Assembly: GCA_027308685.1 (NCBI GenBank)
Contig: DAIDEE010000014.1
Span: 1-64,000, forward strand
Direction of reading: 5' to 3'
Source of the DNA: Acidocella sp.
Lineage (GTDB): Bacteria; Pseudomonadota; Alphaproteobacteria; Acetobacterales; Acetobacteraceae
DNA length: 64,000 bases
The position numbers and the translations under genes are program-made. This document shows positions 46,000 to 56,585 of the stretch, one piece after another; the first letter of the stretch is position 1; the number at the start of each line of letters is the position of its first letter. Below the pieces are notes generated by a model that saw only the letters and a list, made by a program, of their open reading frames with translations, searched no databases and was not told where the DNA came from.

Positions 46000-46866
46000 A
46001 TGACCAGCATAGCGAAAGAAACTGCGATGACACCGATTATTATCACCACCGCCATCACCGGTGCGATTCCGCGGAAAAAGGATAATCCAGCATTGCCGGT
46101 GACACCCGCTGAGCAGATTGAATCCACGCATGCGGCGTATGAGGCGGGTTCGGCGTTGGTGCATATTCATGTGCGCGATGAGCAGGAGAACCCTTCCTCC
46201 TCGCCTGAATTGTTTGCGCAGGTGCAGGAAGGGGTGCGGAAACATTGCCCGGGAATGATTATTCAATTCTCGACAGGTGGGCGCGGGCGCGAGGCTTCCA
46301 AGCGCGGGGCGAGTTTGTATTTGAAGCCGGATATGGCGTCGTTGACGACTGGGTCAGTAAATTTTCCGAATCAGATTTATGAGAATACCCCGGAGTTCAT
46401 TGATGAGTTGTGCAAGGACATGCTGACGTATCACATCAAGCCGGAAATTGAGGTGTTTGACGCGGCGATGCTGTATAACGCGGTGAATTTGTCCAAGCGC
46501 GGGATGATTGCGGAACCGTTGCACGTGCAGTTTGTGATGGGTGTGCCGAACGCGATGCCGGTGCGGCGCAGTTTGCTGGAATTTTTATTGAGCGAGTTGA
46601 AGGCGATGGCGCCCAATGCAACGTGGTCAGCGCTTGGTATGGCGCGGCAGCAATTGGAAGTGAATAAATGGTGCCTTGAACTGGGTGGCCATACGCGCAC
46701 TGGCTTTGAGGATAATCTCAGGATCAGCAAGGACCGCCTTGCTACGAGCAATGCCGAATTGGTGTCGCTGGTGGTGGAGAATGCCGCCGCTTATGGCCGC
46801 CGGCCGGCCACCCCGGCGGAGGCGCGCGAAATTCTTGGGCTGGCCGCAGAGGGAGCGCCGACATGA
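46000..46866 (+). CDS. Beta-keto acid cleavage enzyme (BKACE, Kce-like)
   Basis: BKACE enzymes split a beta-keto acid with acetyl-CoA into acetoacetate and the CoA thioester of the remaining chain. From ATG 46000 the protein is 288 aa; ATG 46027 is an alternative. It has PIIITTAITGA at the N-terminus, the zinc motif HIHVRD (His55, His57), IIQFSTGGRG, FVMGVPNAM and GHTRTGFEDNLRISK, matching 3-keto-5-aminohexanoate cleavage protein closely in layout. The substrate-pocket residues differ from Kce, so the side chain R in R-CO-CH2-COO- is unknown. It lies between the carboxyltransferase and the BCCP genes, overlapping the latter by four bases. Confidence 0.9.
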   Translation: MTSIAKETAMTPIIITTAITGAIPRKKDNPALPVTPAEQIESTHAAYEAGSALVHIHVRDEQENPSSSPELFAQVQEGVRKHCPGMIIQFSTGGRGREASKRGASLYLKPDMASLTTGSVNFPNQIYENTPEFIDELCKDMLTYHIKPEIEVFDAAMLYNAVNLSKRGMIAEPLHVQFVMGVPNAMPVRRSLLEFLLSELKAMAPNATWSALGMARQQLEVNKWCLELGGHTRTGFEDNLRISKDRLATSNAELVSLVVENAAAYGRRPATPAEAREILGLAAEGAPT

Positions 46867-47339
46867 CACTGAGTTACAAGGATGTTGCGGATATCATCAA
46901 AATTATCGATGCCAGTCGTTGCGACGAAGTGATCGTGGAGCTGGCGGATGTAAAAATTGTGGTGCGCCGTGGGGGTGGCGCGGGTGCGGTGGCGCCAGTG
47001 ACGGTACCTGCTGCGCCGGTTGAGCGGGCACGTCCGACGCCGGTAGCAGCGCCTAAGGCGTCGACCAGTGCGGTTGCCGCACCAAGTCCTGAAGGGCAGA
47101 TTATCGTTCGGGCGCCGATGACGGGAACGTTCTATCGTGCGGCGTCGCCGAAGGACCCGCCGTTTGTTGACGTGGGTAGCGTGGTGGCAGTGGGTGATAC
47201 GTTGTGCAGCATTGAAGTGATGAAATTATTCACCACGATAACCGCCGAAGCGGCTGGTAAAATTTCACGCATTTTCCCGAATAATGCGGAACTTGTGCAA
47301 TATGATCAGCCGCTTTTCGCGATTGAATTGACGACTTGA
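46863..47339 (+). CDS. Biotin carboxyl carrier protein
   Basis: The 158-aa protein has a short N-terminal domain (VADIIKIIDASRCDEVIVE), a Pro/Ala-rich linker (about 45-75) and a C-terminal biotinyl domain with the modified lysine Lys121 in EVMKLF. The thumb-type insert PKDPPFVDVG is typical of AccB. It would shuttle carboxyl groups between the biotin carboxylase and the carboxyltransferase encoded upstream. Genes for the three parts of the enzyme are split by the BKACE gene. Confidence 0.92.
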   Translation: MTLSYKDVADIIKIIDASRCDEVIVELADVKIVVRRGGGAGAVAPVTVPAAPVERARPTPVAAPKASTSAVAAPSPEGQIIVRAPMTGTFYRAASPKDPPFVDVGSVVAVGDTLCSIEVMKLFTTITAEAAGKISRIFPNNAELVQYDQPLFAIELTT

Positions 47340-47545
47340 GGTTGTAAGTTTTCAAATTAATATAAAAGATATAATTCACCCTTTTCAAGGACGATCGTTT
47401 TGAAGTAGGTTTTATGTGGCGGATCGTGCTCCCGATGACGTTCAGGCGATCTGGGGCTGCGGCGTGTTCCGCAGATTTGGCGAGTTGAGCTGCAATTATT
47501 GGCTGATTGAACGACTAAAAACCAAAATATTGGGGAACCAAGAAA

Positions 47546-48958
47546 ATGTCTGGAACGACCGAACAATCGATTTATGCCCAAGAAAACCTGTTAGCGCGTC
47601 TTGATCGTATTCCGTTTAATCGAAAAATATTTTTTCTGACCTGCCTGCTGGGTATTGTATGGCTGCTGGAGGCATTTGATATCGGAATTATCGCGCCGGT
47701 ATTGTTTCTGTTGAAATCAACCTGGCAGTTGGCGCCGAAGCAAGTGGGGCTGGTGGCAAGTGCCGGAACGTTGGGAATTGTGATCGGCCTGTTGCCGGCG
47801 GGACGGTTGGCCGACCGGTTTGGCCGCAAGACCACGTTACTGGCGGGCATTGTTATTTTCAGCGTTGTAACGTTTCTCGCAAGCTTCTCGCAGAATGTCG
47901 AGCAACTGGTCATTTGCCGGTTTGTGGCTGGGCTGGGGCAAGGCGCGGTATTTCCGGTGCCATATTTGCTGCTCTCGGAATTTGTTGGCAAAAAATGGCG
48001 AGGGACGGCGGTGGGATTATCGAACGCCATGCTGGGGTTTTCGTATGGGTTGAACACGCTGATCGGGGCGTTGATTGTGGGCAAGGTGCCTGACGCTGAA
48101 GCCTGGCGGATATTGTTAATTCTGGGTGGTTGCACGATATTCATCATACCGATTCTGATTAAATATTTGCCGGAGTCGCCGCGGTTTTTGTTGAAGGCCG
48201 GGCGTATCGACCAGGTGCGTAAGTTTGTGGAGGGGCTGGAAGATGTCAGTAACCTTGCCCATGATACATCGCTGATCGATAAATCATCGTTACAGGTGCT
48301 GGAAGCCACGGCGCACCGGCGCGTGTCATTGAGTGATTTTTTGAAGCCGCCTTATCTGGCACGCTGCATCATATCCTATGCCTCGTTGTTGTCGCCATTC
48401 ATCGTGTTTTATGTGATCACGATTTATGGGCCGACGATCATTGCGCGGATGGGCGCTACCAAGGAGAATGCGCTTTATTACACATCGGCACTGCTGTTCT
48501 TCACGGTCATCACGACCGCAGCGGCTGGGCTTGCGGGTGATAAGATAAGCCGTCGTTCAGGGCTGACAGTGATCATGACGCTGGCGGGTATTGGCGCGGT
48601 CGCGTTGGGACAATCATTGTCACAGGTCGGGACGATATTTGCGGCCATGGTGGTTTGGGGTTTGGTGTATGCGGCGTTCCCACTGGCTAAGCTCTACATG
48701 GCCGAGCAATTCCCCACCCGGCTGCGGGCGACGGGTTCGATGATCGGTGAGAGCATCACGCGCTTTTTAACCGGCGTGATTCTGGTTTATTACTTCCCGA
48801 CGTTACAGGCAGATTTTTCATCGAGTGCCGTATTTGCGTTCCTCGGCGTGCTTACGGTGATTGCGATTGTGCCGATTGCGCTGTTTGGTGTGCAGACATC
48901 GAATTTGAGTGTTGAGCAAACCGGGACTGATATTACGAAGCTGCAAACGCAGTCATAG
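47546..48958 (+). CDS. MFS transporter, likely sulfonate or organic-acid importer
   Basis: The 470-aa protein has twelve membrane helices with the MFS loop motif GRLADRFGRKTTLL between helices 2 and 3 and PESPRFLLKAGR after helix 6, the style of sugar-porter and aromatic-acid carriers. IVWLLEAFDIGII in helix 1 holds an acidic residue typical of proton-coupled import. It follows the carboxylase/BKACE operon after a 206-base gap in which I see no gene. In analogous sulfoacetate clusters the importer SauU is also an MFS protein, so this is a reasonable sulfonate importer; the substrate is not shown. Confidence 0.87.
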   Translation: MSGTTEQSIYAQENLLARLDRIPFNRKIFFLTCLLGIVWLLEAFDIGIIAPVLFLLKSTWQLAPKQVGLVASAGTLGIVIGLLPAGRLADRFGRKTTLLAGIVIFSVVTFLASFSQNVEQLVICRFVAGLGQGAVFPVPYLLLSEFVGKKWRGTAVGLSNAMLGFSYGLNTLIGALIVGKVPDAEAWRILLILGGCTIFIIPILIKYLPESPRFLLKAGRIDQVRKFVEGLEDVSNLAHDTSLIDKSSLQVLEATAHRRVSLSDFLKPPYLARCIISYASLLSPFIVFYVITIYGPTIIARMGATKENALYYTSALLFFTVITTAAAGLAGDKISRRSGLTVIMTLAGIGAVALGQSLSQVGTIFAAMVVWGLVYAAFPLAKLYMAEQFPTRLRATGSMIGESITRFLTGVILVYYFPTLQADFSSSAVFAFLGVLTVIAIVPIALFGVQTSNLSVEQTGTDITKLQTQS

Positions 48959-49059
48959 CATTATCAGTCGTGTGAGGATGCGGGGTTCGTGCTGGCTTGC
49001 CAAAGGCAGCATGAACCCTTCGTTGATTTTTATGAGCTGATGATAGATCGCTGAAACCG

Positions 49060-49809
49060 ATGTTCACGCTGCCGGTTGATATTGCTGTTGGTCTTGCCAT
49101 GCTGTTTTTGGCGGGCCTGGCGCGGGGGTTTGCCGGGTTTGGCATGGGTATTGTGGCGATACCGTTACTTAGCCTGATGATGCCGCCGACCGATGCGGTG
49201 GTGATTGTGTTGCTGTTGCAGGTTTTTGTAAGCCTGTTGAATTTCAATACTTCGGTGAAGCTTTGCCATTGGCCGTTGGTGAACCGATTAACGATAGGGT
49301 CGATTGTTGCAACCCCCTTTGGCTCCTGGGCATTGCTATATTTTTCCGCCAATGTGTTGCGGTTCTGTATTGCGGTGATCGTGCTGGCGACCGCCGTGAC
49401 TTTGGTGGCCGGCTATCGGCTGAAGGTGATCCCTGCGGGGTGGCGGGTACTGGGGCTCGGCCTGGCGTCGGGGGTTTTGAATGGTTTGGCGGGAATGTCC
49501 GGCCCACCGGTGGTGGCATTTTTTTTAGCAGCGCCGGTGAGCGTGGCCGTGGCGCGGGCGTCGATGATTATGTTTTTTCTGATCAGTTCGATACTGGCAC
49601 TTATCCCATTGGCGATATTCGGGAAATTTCACCTGTGGGGGGTGGCTGGCGCGGTGGCGGGATTGCCGGTGGTGTTGTTGGGGTCAGTGGTTGGTACCAA
49701 GCTCTATTTGTCCAGCCATGAGGGGCACTTCAGGTTCATATCCATCGGGTTATTGGTGCTGGCAGCCGTGCTGGCAGGGCTTCGCGCGTTTGGCGGCTTC
49801 GTGGTGTGA
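49060..49809 (+). CDS. TauE/SafE-family exporter, candidate sulfite exporter
   Basis: The 249-aa protein has about eight membrane helices and the TauE/SafE repeats: AGLARGFAGFGMGIVAIPLLSL at the N-terminus and LGLASGVLNGLAGMSGPPVVAFFL in the middle. Members export sulfite, sulfoacetate or other organosulfur compounds; TauE is regularly found beside Xsc because desulfonation releases toxic sulfite. This context supports sulfite export. It ends the sulfonate island; about 120 bases later ppc begins. Confidence 0.88.
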   Translation: MFTLPVDIAVGLAMLFLAGLARGFAGFGMGIVAIPLLSLMMPPTDAVVIVLLLQVFVSLLNFNTSVKLCHWPLVNRLTIGSIVATPFGSWALLYFSANVLRFCIAVIVLATAVTLVAGYRLKVIPAGWRVLGLGLASGVLNGLAGMSGPPVVAFFLAAPVSVAVARASMIMFFLISSILALIPLAIFGKFHLWGVAGAVAGLPVVLLGSVVGTKLYLSSHEGHFRFISIGLLVLAAVLAGLRAFGGFVV

Positions 49810-49928
49810 ACCGGCCGGGCCGGTTATGGGCGATTAAACGGACCTATGGCCTGGGCCAAGCCGAATATGGCTTGCGCGGAATATTTTAAGGAGGCTTTAT
49901 AACGGTATATTTATTGCATGGTTGAGAC

Positions 49929-52694
49929 ATGGACATAGCGCACACACCGAAACACCGCACTGAAATGATGGATGAAGCGCTGCGGGAGGATATCCGGTTG
50001 CTGGGGCGCATTCTCGGCGAGACGATTCGTAGCATTGAGGGTGTGGCGGTTTATGAGCGGATCGAAACGATCCGGCAGTTGGCGGTGCGGTTTCATCGTA
50101 ACCAGGATCAGGCGGCGCAAGCCGAGCTTGAAGACATACTGGCCGGGTTGTCGGATGGTGAAATCAACAAGGTTACCCGGGCCTTCGGGTATTTTTCCAT
50201 TTTGGCGAATATCGCCGAGGATCATCATCACACCAGGCGTTGGCGGGCGCATCAGGTGGCGGGCTCTCCGCCGCGTGAGGGTAGTTTGGCGGCGGGGTTG
50301 GCGCTGGCACGGGCGGTGGGGTTCGACAACGAGGCGTTGCAGGCGTTTTTTAGAAGTGCCTACATCGCGCCCGTGTTGACGGCGCATCCAACCGAGGTGC
50401 AACGCCGGAGCATTCTCAACAGCCTTGATGAAATAAAGCGATTGTTGAACCGGCGTGACCGGGCCGAGGAGACGGCTGACGAGCGCGGCGAGATGGACCA
50501 GGGGCTACGGATGCTGGTGCTCACCTTGTGGCAGACGCGCACATTACGGACCAGCAAGCTGTCGGTGCTTGATGAAGTTGAGAATGCGCTGAGCTATTTC
50601 AGTGCGACATTTTTTGCTGAAGTGCCAAAACTTTATGCAGCGGTGGCGCGGGCGATTGGGGTTTCCGGTGCGCCGTTGCCGGCATTTTTAGAAATTGGCA
50701 CATGGATCGGCGGTGACCGCGATGGCAACCCGTTTGTGGATGCCACGGTGTTGACCGAGACTCTGGCGCGGCAGGCGCAGCGGGCGATTGGGTTTTACAT
50801 CGGGCAGGTCGGCCAGCTGCGGAGCGAACTTTCGATTGCGGCGCTGCTGGCGGATGTGACGCCGGAATTACTATTGTTAGCCGCAGCCTCGCCGGATAGG
50901 TCTGACCATCGGGCTGATGAACCATATAGGCTGGCACTGGCAACGATTGAAGCACGGCTGGTGGCCACACAGGCGGTTTTGAAGGGTGGGGCGGCGGCGG
51001 CGATGGCGCCTTATGCGGCGCCGGAGGCGTTTATTGCAGATTTAACGGTGATCGAAAGCTCGCTGTTGAACCACGGTGCGGGGCTGTTGGCACAGGGCCG
51101 GCTGGGTAACTTGCTACGGGCGGTGCGGGTGTTTGGCTGGACCCTGGCGCCGTTGGATTTACGGCAGAACGCGGCGGTGCATGAGCAGACAGTTGCGGAG
51201 CTGTTGGAGCGGGCGCACCCGGGCACCGGCTATTTGCAGCAGACCGAAGCGGGACGGTGTGCGATTTTATTGCATGAATTGGCGACGAGCCGGCCTTTGG
51301 TGTCGCGTCATATGACTTACAGTGCCGAGACAACCAAGGAACTCGCGATCTTTGATGCGGCGCGGGCGGCGCATCTGCGTTATGGGCAGCGGGCGATCCG
51401 CACCATGATCATTTCCAAGACGGATGATGTCTCGGATTTGCTGGAATTGGCGATTTTGCTGAAGGAGGCGGGATTATTGCGGCCTGACGAGCCGGCGCTC
51501 GATGTGAACATTGTGCCGTTGTTCGAGACGATTGATGATTTGCGGGCGGCGGCGCGCATTATGGAGGCGTTGTTCAGTCAGCCATTGTATCGGGCGTTGT
51601 TGGCGAGACGTGATGAGACCCAGGAGGTGATGCTGGGGTATTCCGACAGTAACAAGGACGGTGGATTTTTAACGTCCGGTTGGGAATTATACCGCGCCGA
51701 GGTGGGGCTGGTGGAAGTGTTTGCCAGGCACGGCGTGCGGTTGCGGCTTTTCCATGGTCGCGGCGGCTCGGTGGGGCGCGGTGGCGGCCCAAGCTATCAG
51801 GCGATATTGGCACAGCCGAAAGGCGCGGTGCAGGGGCAAATAAGGCTCACTGAGCAGGGCGAGGTAATTGCCGCTAAATATGGCAACGCTGAAGTTGGTA
51901 GGCGAAACCTGGAGGTTATGGTTGCCGCCAGTTTGGTGGCGACTGCCGAGCCGGGGCTGGCGGAGCCGCTCTCACCACGTTTTGTAAATGCGATCAGCGA
52001 GCTTTCTGATGCGGCTTATGCGGCTTATCGGGATTTGGTTTATGAAACCCCGGGGTTTGAGGATTATTTTTGGCAATCGACTGTGATTGCGGAAATAGCC
52101 AGCTTGAATCTCGGCAGCCGGCCGGCGTCGCGCGCCAAGGGCCGCTCGATTGAAGATTTACGCGCGATACCCTGGGTGTTTTCATGGGCGCAATGCCGGG
52201 TGATGCTGCCGGGCTGGTATGGGTTTGGCAGTGCGGTGGATGCGATGGTGGCCAAGCACGGTGAGCGCGGGATGTGGCTGTTGCAGTCGATGTTTCAGGA
52301 TTGGCCGGTGTTTTCCACGTTGTTGTTGAATATGGATATGGTGCTGGCGAAGGCCGATATGGGCATAGCGGTGCGTTATGCGGCGCTGGTGGAGGATGAT
52401 GCGTTACGCGAACGAATTTTCCCCCGGATAAAAGCTGAGTATGAACGCACCTGCGCGCATCTGCTCACCATCACTGGGCAGCGTGCGTTGCTCGACCGCA
52501 ATCCGCTGTTGCGGCGCTCAATTACCAATCGGTTTCCGTATCTGGACCCGCTGAACCATGTGCAGGTGGCGATGTTGCAGCGTTGCCGAGACCAGGCAGC
52601 CTCGGACGGACAGGGCGAGGTGAGCGAGCGATTGCGCCGGGGCGTGCATATCTCGATCAATAGCATCGCAGCGGCGCTGCGTAACAGTGGATAA
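49929..52694 (+). CDS. ppc: Phosphoenolpyruvate carboxylase
   Basis: Ppc converts phosphoenolpyruvate and bicarbonate to oxaloacetate, refilling the TCA cycle. The 921-aa protein has normal length. The catalytic His153 is in LTAHPTEVQR; Lys576 is in YSDSNKDGGF; RLFHGRGGSVGRGGGPS supplies the phosphate-binding glycine loop, and the C-terminal QCRVMLPGWYG and LNHVQVAML segments are typical. The last codons and stop lie within a 24-nt tandem repeat. Presence of Ppc makes a purely anaplerotic role for the split carboxylase upstream less necessary. Confidence 0.98.
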   Translation: MDIAHTPKHRTEMMDEALREDIRLLGRILGETIRSIEGVAVYERIETIRQLAVRFHRNQDQAAQAELEDILAGLSDGEINKVTRAFGYFSILANIAEDHHHTRRWRAHQVAGSPPREGSLAAGLALARAVGFDNEALQAFFRSAYIAPVLTAHPTEVQRRSILNSLDEIKRLLNRRDRAEETADERGEMDQGLRMLVLTLWQTRTLRTSKLSVLDEVENALSYFSATFFAEVPKLYAAVARAIGVSGAPLPAFLEIGTWIGGDRDGNPFVDATVLTETLARQAQRAIGFYIGQVGQLRSELSIAALLADVTPELLLLAAASPDRSDHRADEPYRLALATIEARLVATQAVLKGGAAAAMAPYAAPEAFIADLTVIESSLLNHGAGLLAQGRLGNLLRAVRVFGWTLAPLDLRQNAAVHEQTVAELLERAHPGTGYLQQTEAGRCAILLHELATSRPLVSRHMTYSAETTKELAIFDAARAAHLRYGQRAIRTMIISKTDDVSDLLELAILLKEAGLLRPDEPALDVNIVPLFETIDDLRAAARIMEALFSQPLYRALLARRDETQEVMLGYSDSNKDGGFLTSGWELYRAEVGLVEVFARHGVRLRLFHGRGGSVGRGGGPSYQAILAQPKGAVQGQIRLTEQGEVIAAKYGNAEVGRRNLEVMVAASLVATAEPGLAEPLSPRFVNAISELSDAAYAAYRDLVYETPGFEDYFWQSTVIAEIASLNLGSRPASRAKGRSIEDLRAIPWVFSWAQCRVMLPGWYGFGSAVDAMVAKHGERGMWLLQSMFQDWPVFSTLLLNMDMVLAKADMGIAVRYAALVEDDALRERIFPRIKAEYERTCAHLLTITGQRALLDRNPLLRRSITNRFPYLDPLNHVQVAMLQRCRDQAASDGQGEVSERLRRGVHISINSIAAALRNSG

Positions 52695-52730
52695 GCGGCG
52701 CTGCGTAATAGTGGATGAGCGGCGCTGCGT
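52670..52730. repeat. 24-nt tandem repeat across the ppc stop
   Basis: Units 52670-52693 and 52694-52717 differ at two positions; a third partial copy (13 bases) follows at 52718. The repeat begins AGCGGCGCTGCGTAA and carries the ppc stop codon TAA at the junction. The copies beyond the stop are untranslated. Confidence 0.85.
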
Positions 52731-52748
52731 CACGGGGCCTGAAAAACC

Positions 52749-54008
52749 TTACGGAAACAGGCCACGGATTTTTTTGGCGGCGTAAACTTTCTCGACGCCG
52801 ATGGCCATCGCGGCGGTGCGGTGGCTGATGCCCTCGCGGGAAACGCGCGACATCATCTGCGTGAAGGCGCGGTCGAGTATTTGCGCGAGACGGCTGTTGA
52901 CCTCTGCTTCCTCCCAGAAAAACTGTTGTAAATCCTGCACCCATTCAAAATAGCTCACCACCACACCGCCGGCGTTGCAGAGAATATCAGGCAGCACGAA
53001 GATCTCGTCCCGGCGTTGGTCCAGAACCAAATCGGCATCCGGGGTGGTGGGGCCATTGGCACCTTCGGCCAAAATACGGCAGCGCAATTTGGCCGCCATC
53101 GCCGCATCGATAACGCGCTCAATCGCGGCGGGAACCAGGATGTCGCACGGTTGCGCCAGCAGGGCTGTGGGGTCGAAGGCGGCTTCAGGGGAAAATCCGG
53201 CGAGACCGTGATTGGCGGCGACGTGCTTGAAAATCTCGGCCATAGGCAGGCCGCGTGCATCAAACAGGCAGGCGGTGTGGTCGCTCAGGCCGATGATTTT
53301 AACGCCGCGTGCCGCAAGTTCGGCGGCGGTGATGGAACCGACATTGCCGAAACCCTGTACGATGGCGGTTGCACCTTGCGGGTTCAGCCCGATTTTTTCG
53401 GCGGCCCGTATCACCAGATGCACCACGCCACGGCCGGTGGCCTCGCGGCGGCCGACGGTGCCGCCGGCGGCGACCGGTTTGCCGGTGACGATTTCAGTGA
53501 CGGTTTTGCCCTGGTAGATCGAGTAGGTGTCCATGAACCAGGCCATCACCTGTTCATTGGTGCCCATGTCGGGCGCCATGACATCGGTGTGCGGCCCGAC
53601 GAAGGGGATGAGTTCCTGCATGTAGCGGCGCGATAGCGCTTCGAGTTCGCGTAGCGAGAGGCTATGCGGGTCAACGGTAACGCCCCCCTTGGCGCCGCCG
53701 TACGGCAGGCCCATCAGGGCGCATTTCCAGCTCATCCACACCGCCAGGGCCGCTACTTCGCCGATATCGACTGAGGCGGCAAAGCGCGTGCCGCCTTTGG
53801 TTGGGCCGAGGGTGAGATGGTGCTGCACCCGGTAGCCTTGAAAGACGGCGGTGGTGCCGTCATCGCGGTGGATTGGGCAGGAGACGGTGACGGCACGCTT
53901 GGGATACAGCAGGCGGTCGCGTTCGTCGGCGGGGATGTTGATGTGGTCGGCAATGACCTGGAATTGCCGCCGCGCCATGTCGAAGACCGGGCCGGTATAG
54001 ATGCTCAT
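52749..54008 (-). CDS. gdhA: Glu/Leu/Phe/Val-type dehydrogenase, glutamate dehydrogenase
   Basis: From ATG 54008 the product is 419 aa, the length of NAD-type glutamate dehydrogenases. It has RVQHHLTLGPTKGGTRFA, the catalytic lysine in LPYGGAKGGVTVDP, APDMGTNEQVMAW, the Rossmann glycine motif QGFGNVGSITAAEL, and NAGGVVVSYFEWVQ. Upstream in-frame residues to 54107 do not match the family. It oxidises glutamate to 2-oxoglutarate and ammonia, or the reverse. It is divergent from katG. Leucine or phenylalanine specificity is less likely but cannot be ruled out by eye. Confidence 0.92.
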   Translation of the reverse strand: MSIYTGPVFDMARRQFQVIADHINIPADERDRLLYPKRAVTVSCPIHRDDGTTAVFQGYRVQHHLTLGPTKGGTRFAASVDIGEVAALAVWMSWKCALMGLPYGGAKGGVTVDPHSLSLRELEALSRRYMQELIPFVGPHTDVMAPDMGTNEQVMAWFMDTYSIYQGKTVTEIVTGKPVAAGGTVGRREATGRGVVHLVIRAAEKIGLNPQGATAIVQGFGNVGSITAAELAARGVKIIGLSDHTACLFDARGLPMAEIFKHVAANHGLAGFSPEAAFDPTALLAQPCDILVPAAIERVIDAAMAAKLRCRILAEGANGPTTPDADLVLDQRRDEIFVLPDILCNAGGVVVSYFEWVQDLQQFFWEEAEVNSRLAQILDRAFTQMMSRVSREGISHRTAAMAIGVEKVYAAKKIRGLFP

Positions 54009-54123
54009 GATGCGCTTCCTGGTTTTTATGGCGATGTCTGGCGTGCTGAATGTGGGCGCGTAACGCGTGAAAGGAAAGGGTGGGGAATTTGAGTGTGGCT
54101 CCTTCAACCGGGCGGGATCAATG

Positions 54124-54138
54124 ATAGGCTATGCCTAT
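54124..54138. promoter_or_regulatory. OxyR-like site ATAG-N7-CTAT before katG
   Basis: ATAGGCTATGCCTAT matches the OxyR half-operator ATAG-N7-CTAT and is itself symmetrical (ATAGGC/GCCTAT around TAT). It lies about 90 bases upstream of katG. A second dyad, GAGTTATAACTC (54163-54174), follows. The pair may control katG in response to peroxide. No oxyR gene is in the window. Confidence 0.6.
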
Positions 54139-54185
54139 TACTCTAACCCATAAAATCAATTTGAGTTATAACTCGCGCGGCGTAA

Positions 54186-56432
<2,247 letters not shown>

Positions 56433-56435
56433 TTT

Positions 56436-56472
56436 ATTTGGGGTTGCGCCACGGAGCGGCGTAACCCCAAAT
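56436..56472 (+). terminator. Hairpin terminator after katG
   Basis: ATTTGGGGTTGCGCC (56436-56450) pairs with GGCGTAACCCCAAAT (56458-56472), 15 pairs including one G-T, around a seven-base loop. There is no strong T-run, so Rho independence is uncertain, but the position 3 bases after the katG stop supports transcript ending or stabilisation. Confidence 0.7.
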
Positions 56473-56585
56473 GCTTGCAGCACCCGTGCATTAGAATTTA
56501 GGCCCAGCACCGGGCAGATTGCGCGGTGGGGGATGGATGTGCTCTCGTGCCGACCAAGGCTATAAACGGGGAGCATGAACAGACA

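Noticed and set aside
47340-47545. Possible 62-codon gene at 47416-47604
   Set aside because: No recognisable ribosome-binding site or family pattern, and it runs into the start of the MFS gene; left as an empty gap.
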